From SZUA-35 sp965530755 (lineage in GTDB: Bacteria; Actinomycetota; Acidimicrobiia; Acidimicrobiales; SZUA-35), in assembly GCA_965530755.1 (NCBI GenBank), contig CBESNA010000019.1, positions 1-64,000 of the forward strand: DNA of 64,000 nt. The letters run 5' to 3'. Under the pieces are notes generated by a model. That model was not told the DNA's origin. It saw only the letters and a list, made by a program, of their open reading frames with translations, and made no database searches. Position numbers and translations under genes: made by a program. Positions 16,717 to 24,911 of this stretch are shown here, one piece after another; position 1 is the stretch's first letter, and every line of letters begins with the position of its first letter.

Positions 16717-18285
16717 ATGTCGACGACTCCCGATCCGGTGATCCAAACACCCGCGACGGTGCAGATTCGCAGGCGGCTCGAGAAGCGGGTGGCTTTCAGC
16801 CTCTCCATGTTGGCTCGGCCAATGCGCACCTATCGCATGCTCCGCGACGAGAGCTTGGTCATTGCGTTCCCGAATTATCGCCGGCACGCGCAGCGCGTGG
16901 TCCGGCAGACCGTTGTCGGCCTCGTCTCGTTGGGGGGCCTGCTGATCTATGGGATCGTCTCTTCGACAATGTGGCTGACTGCGCTGGCGCTGGCGGCGCT
17001 GACATCGGTGGTCGCCGCCGTCGTGTGGAACCGCTGGCACAGTGGGTCGACGGCACTCGTGCGGCGCGGATTGCCACCGGGCGAACTCACCGGCTTGGCG
17101 TGCCCGTTGCTCGATGTTGACCACCACCAGAGGCTCTTCGACGAACACGGCCCCACATTCACGACGAATCACCTCCACACACCGCTCGTCGCCGTGTACG
17201 GCCTCGAGAGAGGGCAGGGTGTGTTGCGTGAATGTCAGGCCGACCTCAGCCCGATGCCCCGTCCTGACAACTTCCTGGTCGAGGGCGGTTTCGTGAGGGT
17301 GCTCGAAGGCGACGACCATCGTCGGATGCGCGCCTCGCTTGCTCCTCTCTTCGCCGCCGGCGTTCTCGAACGACTCCGTCCCCGTGTCGAGGTGAGCGTC
17401 GACGCGAGCCTGGCTGATTGGGATAGCGGCGGATCGCTGCTGCACCCCCGTCCGCTCGTAGAGCACCTCGTGCTGGACATGTGGCTGACGCTGTTCTTCG
17501 GACCCAGCGAGCGCTACGAACCCGAGCGGCTGGCCCGGCTGGCAGACCTCTACCGCCAGATCGATCACCTGACTCCGACGCCGGAAATGCGCGACGTGCA
17601 GGACCAAATCGTCGAGGAGGTCCAGGCGCTCGGGCGCCTCCCTGACCTACCGAACTGTTTGTTGCGCGAACTCACGGCACGGTCTCCGGAGAGCCTCGAC
17701 GACCTCCCTCTGGTCGAGAACCTGGTGCATCTCGTCACATCGTCGCACGCCGACATGTCTGGGCTCTTCGATTGGATCGTGAAGTTCCTCGCCGACAACC
17801 CGAAGTGGATCGATCGTCTCCGTGGTTCAGCTCCCGAGCAGACAAAGATCAACGCCGACGCCTTCGTCTCCGAATCGCTCCGGCTCGCCCAGAGCGAAGT
17901 GTTGTTGCGCGTCACGAACCGGCCGACCAACGTTGAGGGCCACACCATCCCGCGCCGGTGGATGATTCGTGTGCTCGTGCGGGAGAGTCATCGCGACCCC
18001 GCAGCGTTCGAAGATCCGCTCGAATTTCGGCCGGAACGATTCGTATCGGAGAGCTACGGGCGCCTCGAGTACTCGCCGTTCGGGCTCGACGGGCGGTCGT
18101 GCATCGCCGAGAGCCTGGCGAGGATGGCGAGCGAGGTCTTCGTGACCGGCCTGGCGAGGCGATTCGATGTCGAAACAGTCGAGGACGGGCCGCTTCAACT
18201 CAGCATTCACCGTCACGCCGCGCCGAACCACCATTGGAAGGTCAGGCTCAGCCCAGCGCCGGTGGCTCGAGCCGGCACCGCGTAG
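16717..18285 (+). CDS. Cytochrome P450 with N-terminal membrane anchor
   Basis: A 522-residue P450. Residues 65-103 contain two hydrophobic helices, giving a membrane-anchored or hairpin N-terminus unusual for bacterial P450s. The ExxR of the K helix is Glu386-Arg389 in SESLRLAQ, and the heme cysteine is Cys462 in PFGLDGRSCIAES. The oxygen-binding I-helix motif is atypical (SSHADMSG, no obvious acid-Thr pair), which may alter oxygen activation. It lies 11 bases upstream of a lasso-type B2 protein gene, suggesting that it modifies a peptide or another product of this locus; a redox partner is not encoded next to it. Confidence 0.88.
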   Translation: MSTTPDPVIQTPATVQIRRRLEKRVAFSLSMLARPMRTYRMLRDESLVIAFPNYRRHAQRVVRQTVVGLVSLGGLLIYGIVSSTMWLTALALAALTSVVAAVVWNRWHSGSTALVRRGLPPGELTGLACPLLDVDHHQRLFDEHGPTFTTNHLHTPLVAVYGLERGQGVLRECQADLSPMPRPDNFLVEGGFVRVLEGDDHRRMRASLAPLFAAGVLERLRPRVEVSVDASLADWDSGGSLLHPRPLVEHLVLDMWLTLFFGPSERYEPERLARLADLYRQIDHLTPTPEMRDVQDQIVEEVQALGRLPDLPNCLLRELTARSPESLDDLPLVENLVHLVTSSHADMSGLFDWIVKFLADNPKWIDRLRGSAPEQTKINADAFVSESLRLAQSEVLLRVTNRPTNVEGHTIPRRWMIRVLVRESHRDPAAFEDPLEFRPERFVSESYGRLEYSPFGLDGRSCIAESLARMASEVFVTGLARRFDVETVEDGPLQLSIHRHAAPNHHWKVRLSPAPVARAGTA

Positions 18286-18296
18286 CCCATCGACCG

Positions 18297-18746
18297 ATGC
18301 AGCGTGTTTGGGTGCGTGTCGCCGACCTTCGGATGCTTGCCGCCGCTGTTCCCGTGTCCATTTCTGTCCGGCGGGCGCTCCGCTCGCACCAAGACCTCTC
18401 TGCACTGCTCGCCTCCGTCGAGGCCGTGGCCTCAGCCCATCAGCCTCGCCGGTTTTGGGGCGCCCCGGCTCGTGTCCCGATCGTCGCGGGTTGGTGCTTT
18501 CGTTTCACCGACCGGTCGTGTGTCGGGCGGTCGCTCACGGCGTTCGCACTACTACGTCGCCAGGGAGCGTCACCCAGTTTCGTCAGCGGCGTCGTCGCCC
18601 TCGACCGCAGGGATACCAAGACGTTCCTCGACGGTCACGCGTGGGTCGAACTCGATGGTTCGCCGCTCGCGGACGCGGATCTCGCGGTGGCAAAGCGATA
18701 TCGCGAGATCTACCGCCATCCGCCGTCAGCTACGAGAGAGCGCTGA
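18297..18746 (+). CDS. Lasso-peptide B2-type transglutaminase-like leader protease
   Basis: A 149-residue protein of the family that removes leader peptides in lasso-peptide synthesis. The Cys-His-Asp triad is visible: Cys75 in DRSCVGRSLTAFALLRRQG, His114 in DGHAWVELDG and Asp120. Length and layout match stand-alone B2 proteins. It follows the P450 gene by 11 bases and is presumably cotranscribed with it. The minus-strand 44-codon peptide gene ends at the very next base, and a PqqD-domain protein lies beyond it, giving the B1-like recognition and B2 protease pair of such loci. No cyclase gene is present nearby. Confidence 0.82.
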   Translation: MQRVWVRVADLRMLAAAVPVSISVRRALRSHQDLSALLASVEAVASAHQPRRFWGAPARVPIVAGWCFRFTDRSCVGRSLTAFALLRRQGASPSFVSGVVALDRRDTKTFLDGHAWVELDGSPLADADLAVAKRYREIYRHPPSATRER

Positions 18747-18881
18747 CTACGTGAGGCCGCTGCCGATCGACCCGGTGAGGGTGCTCCAGCCTGGATGTTC
18801 GGTGAGTGCCGGGGGCTCGTAGACCTCACGCTCGGTGGCCGCAGCCGTGGGGTCAGCGTCGCAATTCTCGTCTGGGTCCAT
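18747..18881 (-). CDS. Candidate RiPP precursor with lasso-type leader motif
   Basis: A 44-codon frame from an ATG at 18881 to a TAG at 18747-18749. The peptide has an acidic N-terminus and then YEPPAL at residues 21-26, which matches the YxxPxL leader signal bound by B1/PqqD proteins in lasso systems. It is followed by Glu28 and Gly31 and then by Thr34 and Thr36, at the spacing seen in lasso leaders. Only GSIGSGLT follows Thr36, too short for a normal lasso core. Placement between the B2 gene and the PqqD-fusion gene supports it. No strong ribosome site is seen; a TTG at 18920 would extend it by 13 residues. Confidence 0.6.
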   Translation of the reverse strand: MDPDENCDADPTAAATEREVYEPPALTEHPGWSTLTGSIGSGLT

Positions 18882-18982
18882 TCGGTCAGGGTACTCAACG
18901 GGCTCGGTTGGCGCCAGCAAAGGACACCGTTGGCCATGTCGGAGGAAGGGTCCGCGACGATCTCGATGGGGTCGCAGCGGCC

Positions 18983-19663
18983 TCAGCCATCCGGCACGAC
19001 CAGGCCAGCATCGGCGAGTTGGGCGACCAGGAGTGCCACGTCACGTCGAGCGGCCTCCTCGTCGACCGCAAATGTGGCGATGACGCGCTCGACGGCTGTC
19101 TCGATTCCTTCGTCGATCGACTCCCAGACCACCCTTCCGGCCGGGTTGAGATCGAAAATTCTCTGTGTGCGAGGATCGAGGAGCACCGAGCTTGGGTCGA
19201 GGTCGGTGTACCTGACCGCAGGATCTCGGCGCCAAGAGTGCGTCCGGCCCGGATAGGCGGCACCGTCATCTTGATTGGTGGCTGCGGCTGAGGCGTGCCG
19301 GTGCAACCAGAGCCAACGCTCATCGAGCCTGTGCAGACTCACTGTCCATCGGATCGGGACCGTCAGGGGATTGCCGTTCACGGAGAGATGGATGGTCAGC
19401 GACGCTGCCACCGTTGCGGCATCACCGCGTCGGGTGAGGTGCCGCCAGTGCCACTCGAATCGTTCAGCGGTCGCCTCGGAGAAGTTCCGTTCGAACAGGC
19501 TCCGGATCTCGGCTCGGCCGGTGCACAACTCGTCGGCACCCGTGCCGATCAGCGAGATGTCATCACCCCCGTCGAACAACTCCATCAGCCCGTCGATGTC
19601 TTTCGCACAGTACGCGTCTGCGTAGACATCGAAGGTGGCGAGTATTTCAGTCTCTTCACTCAC
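18983..19663 (-). CDS. SnoaL-like/PqqD-domain fusion protein
   Basis: A 226-residue two-domain protein. Residues 1-127 look like a SnoaL/NTF2-fold domain of the SgcJ/EcaC type (ILATFDVYADAYCAKDIDGLMELFD, then FEWHWRHLTRRGDAATVAASLTIHL). Residues 145-224 are a PqqD fold, the RiPP recognition element, with LLDPRTQRIFDLNPAGRVVWESI and a C-terminal winged helix ending AQLADAGLV. PqqD domains bind leader peptides and present them to modifying enzymes. The GTG at 19663 follows a GGAGCTG ribosome site. The candidate precursor lies 101 bases downstream on the same strand, so they may share a transcript. The fusion to a SnoaL domain is unusual; its job is unknown. Confidence 0.8.
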   Translation of the reverse strand: MSEETEILATFDVYADAYCAKDIDGLMELFDGGDDISLIGTGADELCTGRAEIRSLFERNFSEATAERFEWHWRHLTRRGDAATVAASLTIHLSVNGNPLTVPIRWTVSLHRLDERWLWLHRHASAAATNQDDGAAYPGRTHSWRRDPAVRYTDLDPSSVLLDPRTQRIFDLNPAGRVVWESIDEGIETAVERVIATFAVDEEAARRDVALLVAQLADAGLVVPDG

Positions 19664-19779
19664 CGAACAGCTCCATCTCTGACAGTCATGCTCAGGAGTT
19701 CCGAATATCACGCGGCGCTGCGTTCCGGATCACGGACCGAGAGAGTGATCTCGAGGCGGCCGGTGATCGGAGGCAACAG

Positions 19780-21681
19780 TCAGCTTCCGTCGACCATGTC
19801 GACGAGCCCGAGACCAGCTCGTACTCGCTCGATTCGATAGTGCGCATCGGGCCCGTTCAGGAAGTTCGGGCGAAGTGGTGGTGTGTGGAGAATCTCGCGC
19901 CGTTGGAGCTCCTCGATCACTGCTGTGTGTTCTGGCGCAATCTTGCCGACGAGGAGGGTGTCCAGCCGTCCGCCTTTGTGGACGTAGTCAACGACGCCCT
20001 GAAGCCCACGCAGGTAGACGGCATCCTTCACCAAGCCGCCGCCTCGGTGCACCCGCATGGCCACCCCGAATGCACTTTTGCTCGCCATGCCGATGTCATC
20101 GACGAGCAGTCGGTAGGTGTCGATGAATTCTGCGCCGTCTGCGACCGACCGCGCAGCGATGACCCGAGCGGCCAACGTCCGAAGTCTCGCCGGGGTGAGA
20201 CCGCCAACGATGTACTCGGCGAACACGGCCAAGCCCTCCTGGAGCTCATCGTGGCGCGCCAACCCGGAAGCGAGCAAGCGGAATGGTTGGGCTCGGCCGT
20301 TCCAGTACGTGACGACGTGTGTCCCGACCTCGTGCTGTATGAGTGCCTCGACGCGGTCCGCAGGTATCGACATGGATTTCCCCACCAGGAGATTGCCTGC
20401 CGAGACCATCAGGGACGTCACGTCGTCGCGCAACTCCACGCGGGGCGTGATCGAGCTGTCGACGGAGCGGTAGGTGGCGATTTCGACTTCGGCTGCTGCG
20501 GCGAAGGCTTCGCCCGAGATGCGCCTCCCCGAAGTGGTTGCCTTCTCCCGGTCCATCGACTCCAGAACCGATCGTGCCAGCTCGATTGACGCGTCGTCGA
20601 CCCTCCCGTAGAGAGCAACGCTCGTCGGGAGGAATCGCGGGGTCAGCCTGGCTCCGATGAGCGAGAGTTTGAGCTCCAACTCCACCCGCTTCTCGCGAAA
20701 CAGTGCTTCGAGAGTCGGGTCCTCGACGCGTTCGATCTTGATGTTGAAGAGCTTCCGCTTCAGTATCGATGGATCGACCGTGTGCGGGCGATATTGGAAG
20801 CGTGGGGCCTTGTTGAACTTCGAGGCTCGAAAGCTCCGAAACGCGGCATCAGAGTTGACTGGCGTCACCGTCAGCAGCAGATCGAACGACTCGGCGACAC
20901 TCGCGAGCTCACGATCGATGTCGCGTACAGCGCGAACCACGGCGCGGCGGCCCAGCGCTTGGTAATGCAACGGATGCGACGACGTCTCCTCTCGAGCGAA
21001 AACGAACGCCGCCTGCGCAAGCGAGCGGGCCACCTGGTGGATCATCGCTCGCTTCACCAGTGGGTAGCTTTCGCCCGTCGTCGAGGATTCCCATGCCGGA
21101 TAGGTCATCAAGCCGACGGCGTGGGTGTTCGTGGCTTTAGCCGCCGCCGGGGACAGAAGGCGCCGGACGTGCGGGGGCGCCAGCGGTACCGATGGACTCA
21201 GCCTCACTTCGGCCTTCTGGCCAAGAATCCTCACGCGAGCGAGTTCCTTGGCCAACGCCGTGACTGCCGGTGTGTCGACGAGTTGTTTCGGTATGGCGAT
21301 TTCGAAGTCCGGCGTGATGTCCGCGGAGACCGAACTGGCTTCCTCGACCTCATTCTTCAGCCAGACCTCCACGAGGAGGAAGCCGCCAAACGATTTGGAC
21401 TGGAGGGTTGCCACCCGCTCGACAAGATCAAGGACAAACTTCTGTGCAGACGGGGCCGATGGCGCAATGATGTACGCGGCCTGGCTCGCCACGAGTGATT
21501 TCAGGGCGGCGTCGGCGGCCCCGGGCGGAGGTCGATAGACAACCAGAAACGGGAGCAACCGGTCGATGTGCACACGACCGTCTGAGGCCAAGTTTCGTCT
21601 GACACGCTCACCCTTCTCGACGCGAGCTGCGATCTCGTCGAGCAGCGCTGGGCTGAGCTTGGTCGTTCGTTTTGCTGCCAT
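19780..21681 (-). CDS. DUF1704/QEGLA-motif metallopeptidase-like protein
   Basis: A 633-residue protein of the family often named 'flavohemoglobin expression-modulating QEGLA motif protein' and related to the eukaryotic MATCAP tubulin carboxypeptidases. A zinc HExxH motif, HEVGTHVVTYWNG, begins near residue 450, and the QEGLAVFAEY motif that supplies the third ligand follows about 30 residues later. The N-terminal 330 residues are an uncharacterised helical region. It is divergent from an ATP-grasp ligase and an N-formylglutamate-amidohydrolase-like gene. Together they suggest attachment and removal of an amino acid or acidic tag; the target is unknown. The ATG at 21681 starts MAAKRTTKL. Confidence 0.85.
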   Translation of the reverse strand: MAAKRTTKLSPALLDEIAARVEKGERVRRNLASDGRVHIDRLLPFLVVYRPPPGAADAALKSLVASQAAYIIAPSAPSAQKFVLDLVERVATLQSKSFGGFLLVEVWLKNEVEEASSVSADITPDFEIAIPKQLVDTPAVTALAKELARVRILGQKAEVRLSPSVPLAPPHVRRLLSPAAAKATNTHAVGLMTYPAWESSTTGESYPLVKRAMIHQVARSLAQAAFVFAREETSSHPLHYQALGRRAVVRAVRDIDRELASVAESFDLLLTVTPVNSDAAFRSFRASKFNKAPRFQYRPHTVDPSILKRKLFNIKIERVEDPTLEALFREKRVELELKLSLIGARLTPRFLPTSVALYGRVDDASIELARSVLESMDREKATTSGRRISGEAFAAAAEVEIATYRSVDSSITPRVELRDDVTSLMVSAGNLLVGKSMSIPADRVEALIQHEVGTHVVTYWNGRAQPFRLLASGLARHDELQEGLAVFAEYIVGGLTPARLRTLAARVIAARSVADGAEFIDTYRLLVDDIGMASKSAFGVAMRVHRGGGLVKDAVYLRGLQGVVDYVHKGGRLDTLLVGKIAPEHTAVIEELQRREILHTPPLRPNFLNGPDAHYRIERVRAGLGLVDMVDGS

Positions 21682-21861
21682 CACACCCGTGCCTTGGCGG
21701 TTCCGAGATGGAACTGCACCGAAGGACACAAGCTAGCCCTCGCGCCGGACGATCAACCGGACAAGGGCGAACGCTCGGGTACGAGATGGTCTACGATTCC
21801 GCTCCTCACCGCCGATCGCCGCGCCAGCGTCATGTCGGATCGGCAACACCAAGGAGCTGCA

Positions 21862-22905
21862 GTGCGTATAGGTTTCGTCGTGAACGACATCAAGACCGAG
21901 GAGGCCGGTTACACCACGACCCGCCTCGGTGTAGCTGCCACGAACCGGGGACACGAGGCCTGGACGATCAGCGTCGGTGACCTTGCCTACGATCCAGACG
22001 AATTGATCAAGGCCAAGGCCACCCGGCCGCCGAAGTCACGGTACAAAGACGGCGTTGGGTACCTCCGCGATCTCCACGGCAAGGCGGCCATCAGAGAGCG
22101 GATCACGGTCGACGAACTCGACGTCCTGTTCCTCCGAAACGTTCCCTCGGACGAGAAGTCCAGCCGCGAATGGGCCAAGACAGCCGCCATCGACTTCGGC
22201 CGAGTCGCGATGCGCCACGGCGTCATCGTTCTCAACGATCCGAACGGTTTGGCCAAGGCCGCGAACAAGATGTACTTCCAGCTGTTTCCCGAAGAGGTCA
22301 GGCCAAGGACCCTCATTTCTCGCGATCGGCAAGAGATTCGGGATTTCGTTCATGAGGAAGGAAGGGCCGTCCTCAAACCGCTGAGTGGATCGGGAGGCGA
22401 AAACGTCTTCCTGGTTCGCGCCGACGATCCGGCCAACCTGAATCAGATGATCGATGCCGTCAATCGGGACGGCTACATCATTGCGCAGGAGTATCTCGAG
22501 AAGGCCGAGGACGGCGACACCCGTCTGTTCTTGATGAACGGCGAACCTCTTCGTCACAAAGGCCGGTATGCAGCTTTCCGGCGCGTGAGGAAGGGCGGCG
22601 ACATGCGTTCGAATCTCCACGCCGGAGGGTCACTGGCCAAGGCAACGCTCACCGAGGAGTCACTCGAGCTGGCCGAGATCGTTCGCCCGAAACTCGTCCA
22701 GGACGGAATGTTCCTGGTTGGTATCGACATCGTTGGCAACAAGCTCATGGAAATCAACGTGTTCAGCCCCGGCGGGCTGGGTTCTGCGCAGAAGCTCGAA
22801 GGAGTGAACTTCAATGACGCAGTGCTCGACAGCCTGGAGCGCAAGGTGAGCTACATGGGCTACTACAAGCGCAACTTCAACAACCCGGAAATGAACACAT
22901 TGTGA
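21862..22905 (+). CDS. ATP-grasp (glutathione-synthetase-like) ligase
   Basis: A 347-residue ATP-grasp enzyme resembling glutathione synthetase. It begins with an N-terminal VRIGFVVNDIKTEE fold, has the nucleotide-binding lysines in AANKMYFQ and RAVLKPLSGSGGENVF, the EYLEKAEDGDTRLFLMNGEPL core and the magnesium-binding IDIVGNKLMEINVFSPGG. Such enzymes join a carboxylate to an amine with ATP. The GTG at 21862 was preferred over an ATG at 21831 because AAGGAG lies five bases before it. It overlaps the next gene by GTGA and is divergent from the QEGLA metallopeptidase gene. True glutathione synthesis is unlikely, as no gamma-glutamylcysteine ligase is present. Confidence 0.88.
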   Translation: MRIGFVVNDIKTEEAGYTTTRLGVAATNRGHEAWTISVGDLAYDPDELIKAKATRPPKSRYKDGVGYLRDLHGKAAIRERITVDELDVLFLRNVPSDEKSSREWAKTAAIDFGRVAMRHGVIVLNDPNGLAKAANKMYFQLFPEEVRPRTLISRDRQEIRDFVHEEGRAVLKPLSGSGGENVFLVRADDPANLNQMIDAVNRDGYIIAQEYLEKAEDGDTRLFLMNGEPLRHKGRYAAFRRVRKGGDMRSNLHAGGSLAKATLTEESLELAEIVRPKLVQDGMFLVGIDIVGNKLMEINVFSPGGLGSAQKLEGVNFNDAVLDSLERKVSYMGYYKRNFNNPEMNTL

Positions 22906-23684
22906 CCAGCCCCGAGTGGCGTATCACGCGGGGCGACGACCCCGTGGTTGCAACAGCTATCCATGCCGGACACGAGCTGCGACCTGAGGTCGCTGCCCTG
23001 ATGGCACTGTCTGACGCAGACCAGCTCCGGGAAGAGGACCCCTTCACGGACAACTGGGTGGGGATCGCCAAGAACTCCATCGTCGTCGATCGATCTCGTT
23101 TCGAGCTCGATCTCAACCGACCCCGAGACAAAGCGGTGTACCTCGTTCCCGAGGATGCATGGGGCCTCGACGTATGGAGCTCGCCGCCCCCCGAAGAAGT
23201 CAAACTTCGGTCTCTCGAGATCTACGACCGTTTCTACGAGGAGCTCGGAGCCCTCTGCGACGCATTGGTCGAGACCCATGGTCATGTGCTCGTGCTGGAT
23301 CTCCATTCCTACAACCACCGGCGGAGCGGACCGGACGGCCCGGTCGACGACCCTGAGCTCAACCCGGAAATCAACTTGGGGACCGAGTCGATCCATGAGG
23401 CGTGGGGTCCGGTCTTGCGCAGCTTCACCGAGACCCTGAGCGAACTACCATTCTACGACGATTCGATAGATGTACGAGCGAACGTGAAGTTCAAGGGCGG
23501 ACAGATGACACGGTGGGTCAACGAGCGCTACGGCGACCGCGGGCTGTCGATCGCAGTCGAGATGAAGAAGATCTACATCGACGAATGGTCCGGCGTGCTC
23601 GACGAGAGCATCACCGCCACCATCGGCGGACTCTTGGAGGCAGCAGCGCAATCGGCGCGACAGAGCCTCTCGGAAAAGGCCTGA
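22902..23684 (+). CDS. N-formylglutamate amidohydrolase-family protein
   Basis: A 260-residue zinc amidohydrolase of the HutG/N-formylglutamate-amidohydrolase fold. Likely metal and catalytic positions are AIHAGHELRPE near residue 20, LDLNRPRDKAV and the VLDLHSYNHRR motif near residue 135, and EMKKIYIDEW toward the end. It is translationally coupled to the ATP-grasp ligase (GTGA), not to the hut genes 20 kb away. In this setting it probably hydrolyses an amide product of the ligase; it could also serve as HutG in trans, since the hut cluster lacks one. Confidence 0.84.
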   Translation: MTSPEWRITRGDDPVVATAIHAGHELRPEVAALMALSDADQLREEDPFTDNWVGIAKNSIVVDRSRFELDLNRPRDKAVYLVPEDAWGLDVWSSPPPEEVKLRSLEIYDRFYEELGALCDALVETHGHVLVLDLHSYNHRRSGPDGPVDDPELNPEINLGTESIHEAWGPVLRSFTETLSELPFYDDSIDVRANVKFKGGQMTRWVNERYGDRGLSIAVEMKKIYIDEWSGVLDESITATIGGLLEAAAQSARQSLSEKA

Positions 23685-23899
23685 GGACCTGGCCACCGCG
23701 CCCCGTGTCCTGACGTAGATCGACCTTCCGACGAATCGATACGGCATTGCCAGATTCGGCGCGTCCGTTCGAGCACGAGGTTGAGGACATGGGCTGGATC
23801 CTCGGTGCCAGATGACACTCCGGCGATTGCGGTGCGCCGCATCCGTTCGGCCCCCTCGCACGAAAGACATGTGTCGTTCCAATTATCGGAGGAATCCAC

Positions 23900-24118
23900 A
23901 TGTCCGAAGTACTTCACGCTTTCCGGCCGAAGCTCCCGTTTCTCATTGCCGGGTTCGCTTCCTTCTTGTTCTCCGTCTGGTTGTACTTCGCGCAAGACGA
24001 CGCGATGGCAGGGATCTTCGTTGGACTCTGGGTCCCGTCGATCCACTCGTTGGGCACGCTCGTGCTCGCTCAAACCGACGAGCCTGCTCGCAGCGAAGCA
24101 CAAGGGGTGCGGTCATGA
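23900..24118 (+). CDS. Small two-helix membrane protein
   Basis: A 72-residue protein with hydrophobic helices at about residues 11-31 and 36-58 separated by a short polar loop with QDD, then a polar tail. A good AGGAGG ribosome site precedes the ATG. Its stop overlaps the start of the next small gene by ATGA, so the two are made together. No family is recognised; size and topology would suit a small subunit of a membrane complex. Confidence 0.7.
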   Translation: MSEVLHAFRPKLPFLIAGFASFLFSVWLYFAQDDAMAGIFVGLWVPSIHSLGTLVLAQTDEPARSEAQGVRS

Positions 24119-24294
24119 GTCAAACTGCGATCCTCATCGTGGGTGTCATCATCTTCGCGATCACGGTGTACGGCACCGTCATGGCCGGCGGACTCGCGCT
24201 CACTCGGCTCGAGATCGAGCAGAACCCGAACCTCAAGGACGGGGTCGATGAGGACCAGCTCAAGAAGCGCTTTCCGTTCCGACTGAAGTACTAA
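24115..24294 (+). CDS. Small single-helix membrane protein
   Basis: A 59-residue protein with one N-terminal helix (AILIVGVIIFAITVYGTVMAGGLAL) and a charged cytoplasmic tail rich in Glu, Asp and Lys. It is coupled to the preceding 72-residue membrane protein by ATGA. The pair is probably a two-subunit membrane unit of unknown role. Confidence 0.68.
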   Translation: MSQTAILIVGVIIFAITVYGTVMAGGLALTRLEIEQNPNLKDGVDEDQLKKRFPFRLKY

Positions 24295-24304
24295 AAGCGC
24301 GGCC

Positions 24305-24853
24305 TCACCATCCGGAGGTGCCGGGCTCACCCTTGAAGGGGCCGACAACCTCGTCGGTAATCCATCCTCCGTAGAAGCCACCGGCTTGGCGTCGCACCTG
24401 TTCGCCATCCACCGTGCAATGGACCCGGCCCGGGTAAAAGGAGATCCACCCCGCAAAATTGGCGAACTCCGGGTACGGGTCTGGGTAGCGCCAGCCCACG
24501 GGTTCGGTGGTTACCGCCATCGCCACGTATTCGGCCGCACCTTTCCACTCGCAGTGCGACGTGCCGGGCACACGCACCAAACGCCCGGGAATGACCGATT
24601 CGGGTGGCAGGTAGAAGGCCGGCGGATGGGAGGTCTCGAGTATTCGCACGGACCGGTCGGTTCGCGCCACGAGGCCGCCGGCGTCGGCCACTGTCACCGT
24701 TCGGCCGTCGGGTACTACCGCCGGGGGCCGTGGGTAGTCCCACACCGACTCCTGTCCGGGGCCCGGCTCTGCGGCGAACGTCGGGCGCTGTTCGCCCCGA
24801 TGCTCCCATCCGTCGCGTGCATGCTGAAGCCATGCTGGTCTGTTTTCGTTCAC
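24305..24853 (-). CDS. DUF427-domain protein
   Basis: A 182-residue soluble protein with the DUF427 fold. Characteristic stretches are VADAGGLVARTDRSVRILETSHPPAFYLPPESV, then GTSHCEWKGAAEYVAM and AGWISFYPGRVHCTVDGE. These small beta-barrel proteins are frequent in actinobacteria and have no agreed function. The GTG at 24853 is the first start in the frame. It lies 58 bases downstream of the ABC permease genes on the same strand and could be cotranscribed, but nothing ties it functionally to transport. Confidence 0.82.
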   Translation of the reverse strand: MNENRPAWLQHARDGWEHRGEQRPTFAAEPGPGQESVWDYPRPPAVVPDGRTVTVADAGGLVARTDRSVRILETSHPPAFYLPPESVIPGRLVRVPGTSHCEWKGAAEYVAMAVTTEPVGWRYPDPYPEFANFAGWISFYPGRVHCTVDGEQVRRQAGGFYGGWITDEVVGPFKGEPGTSGW

Positions 24854-24911
24854 GTCTGTCCAGACTAGGTGGAGGCCTTGGCTGGAGGGTGAATCGCCTG
24901 AGAGGCAGTGC

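Noticed and set aside
16096..17607. 503-codon minus-strand frame across the Crp/Fnr and P450 genes
   Set aside because: It crosses two well-supported plus-strand genes and has no recognisable motif; it is an antisense shadow of high-GC coding DNA.
18747..18881. A standard lasso peptide as the product of the precursor candidate
   Set aside because: Seven to eight residues after the conserved Thr cannot form a 7-9 residue ring with a threaded tail, and no cyclase gene is present.
18710..18937. 75-codon minus-strand frame starting MANGVLCWRQ, overlapping the candidate precursor
   Set aside because: It is Ser/Arg/Pro-rich, overlaps the B2 gene and has no family resemblance; the neighbouring frame carries the YxxPxL leader pattern and ends exactly at the B2 stop.
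22902..23684. Calling this gene hutG
   Set aside because: It belongs to the same family, but it is coupled to an ATP-grasp ligase and lies 20 kb from the hut genes, so the specific name is not justified.
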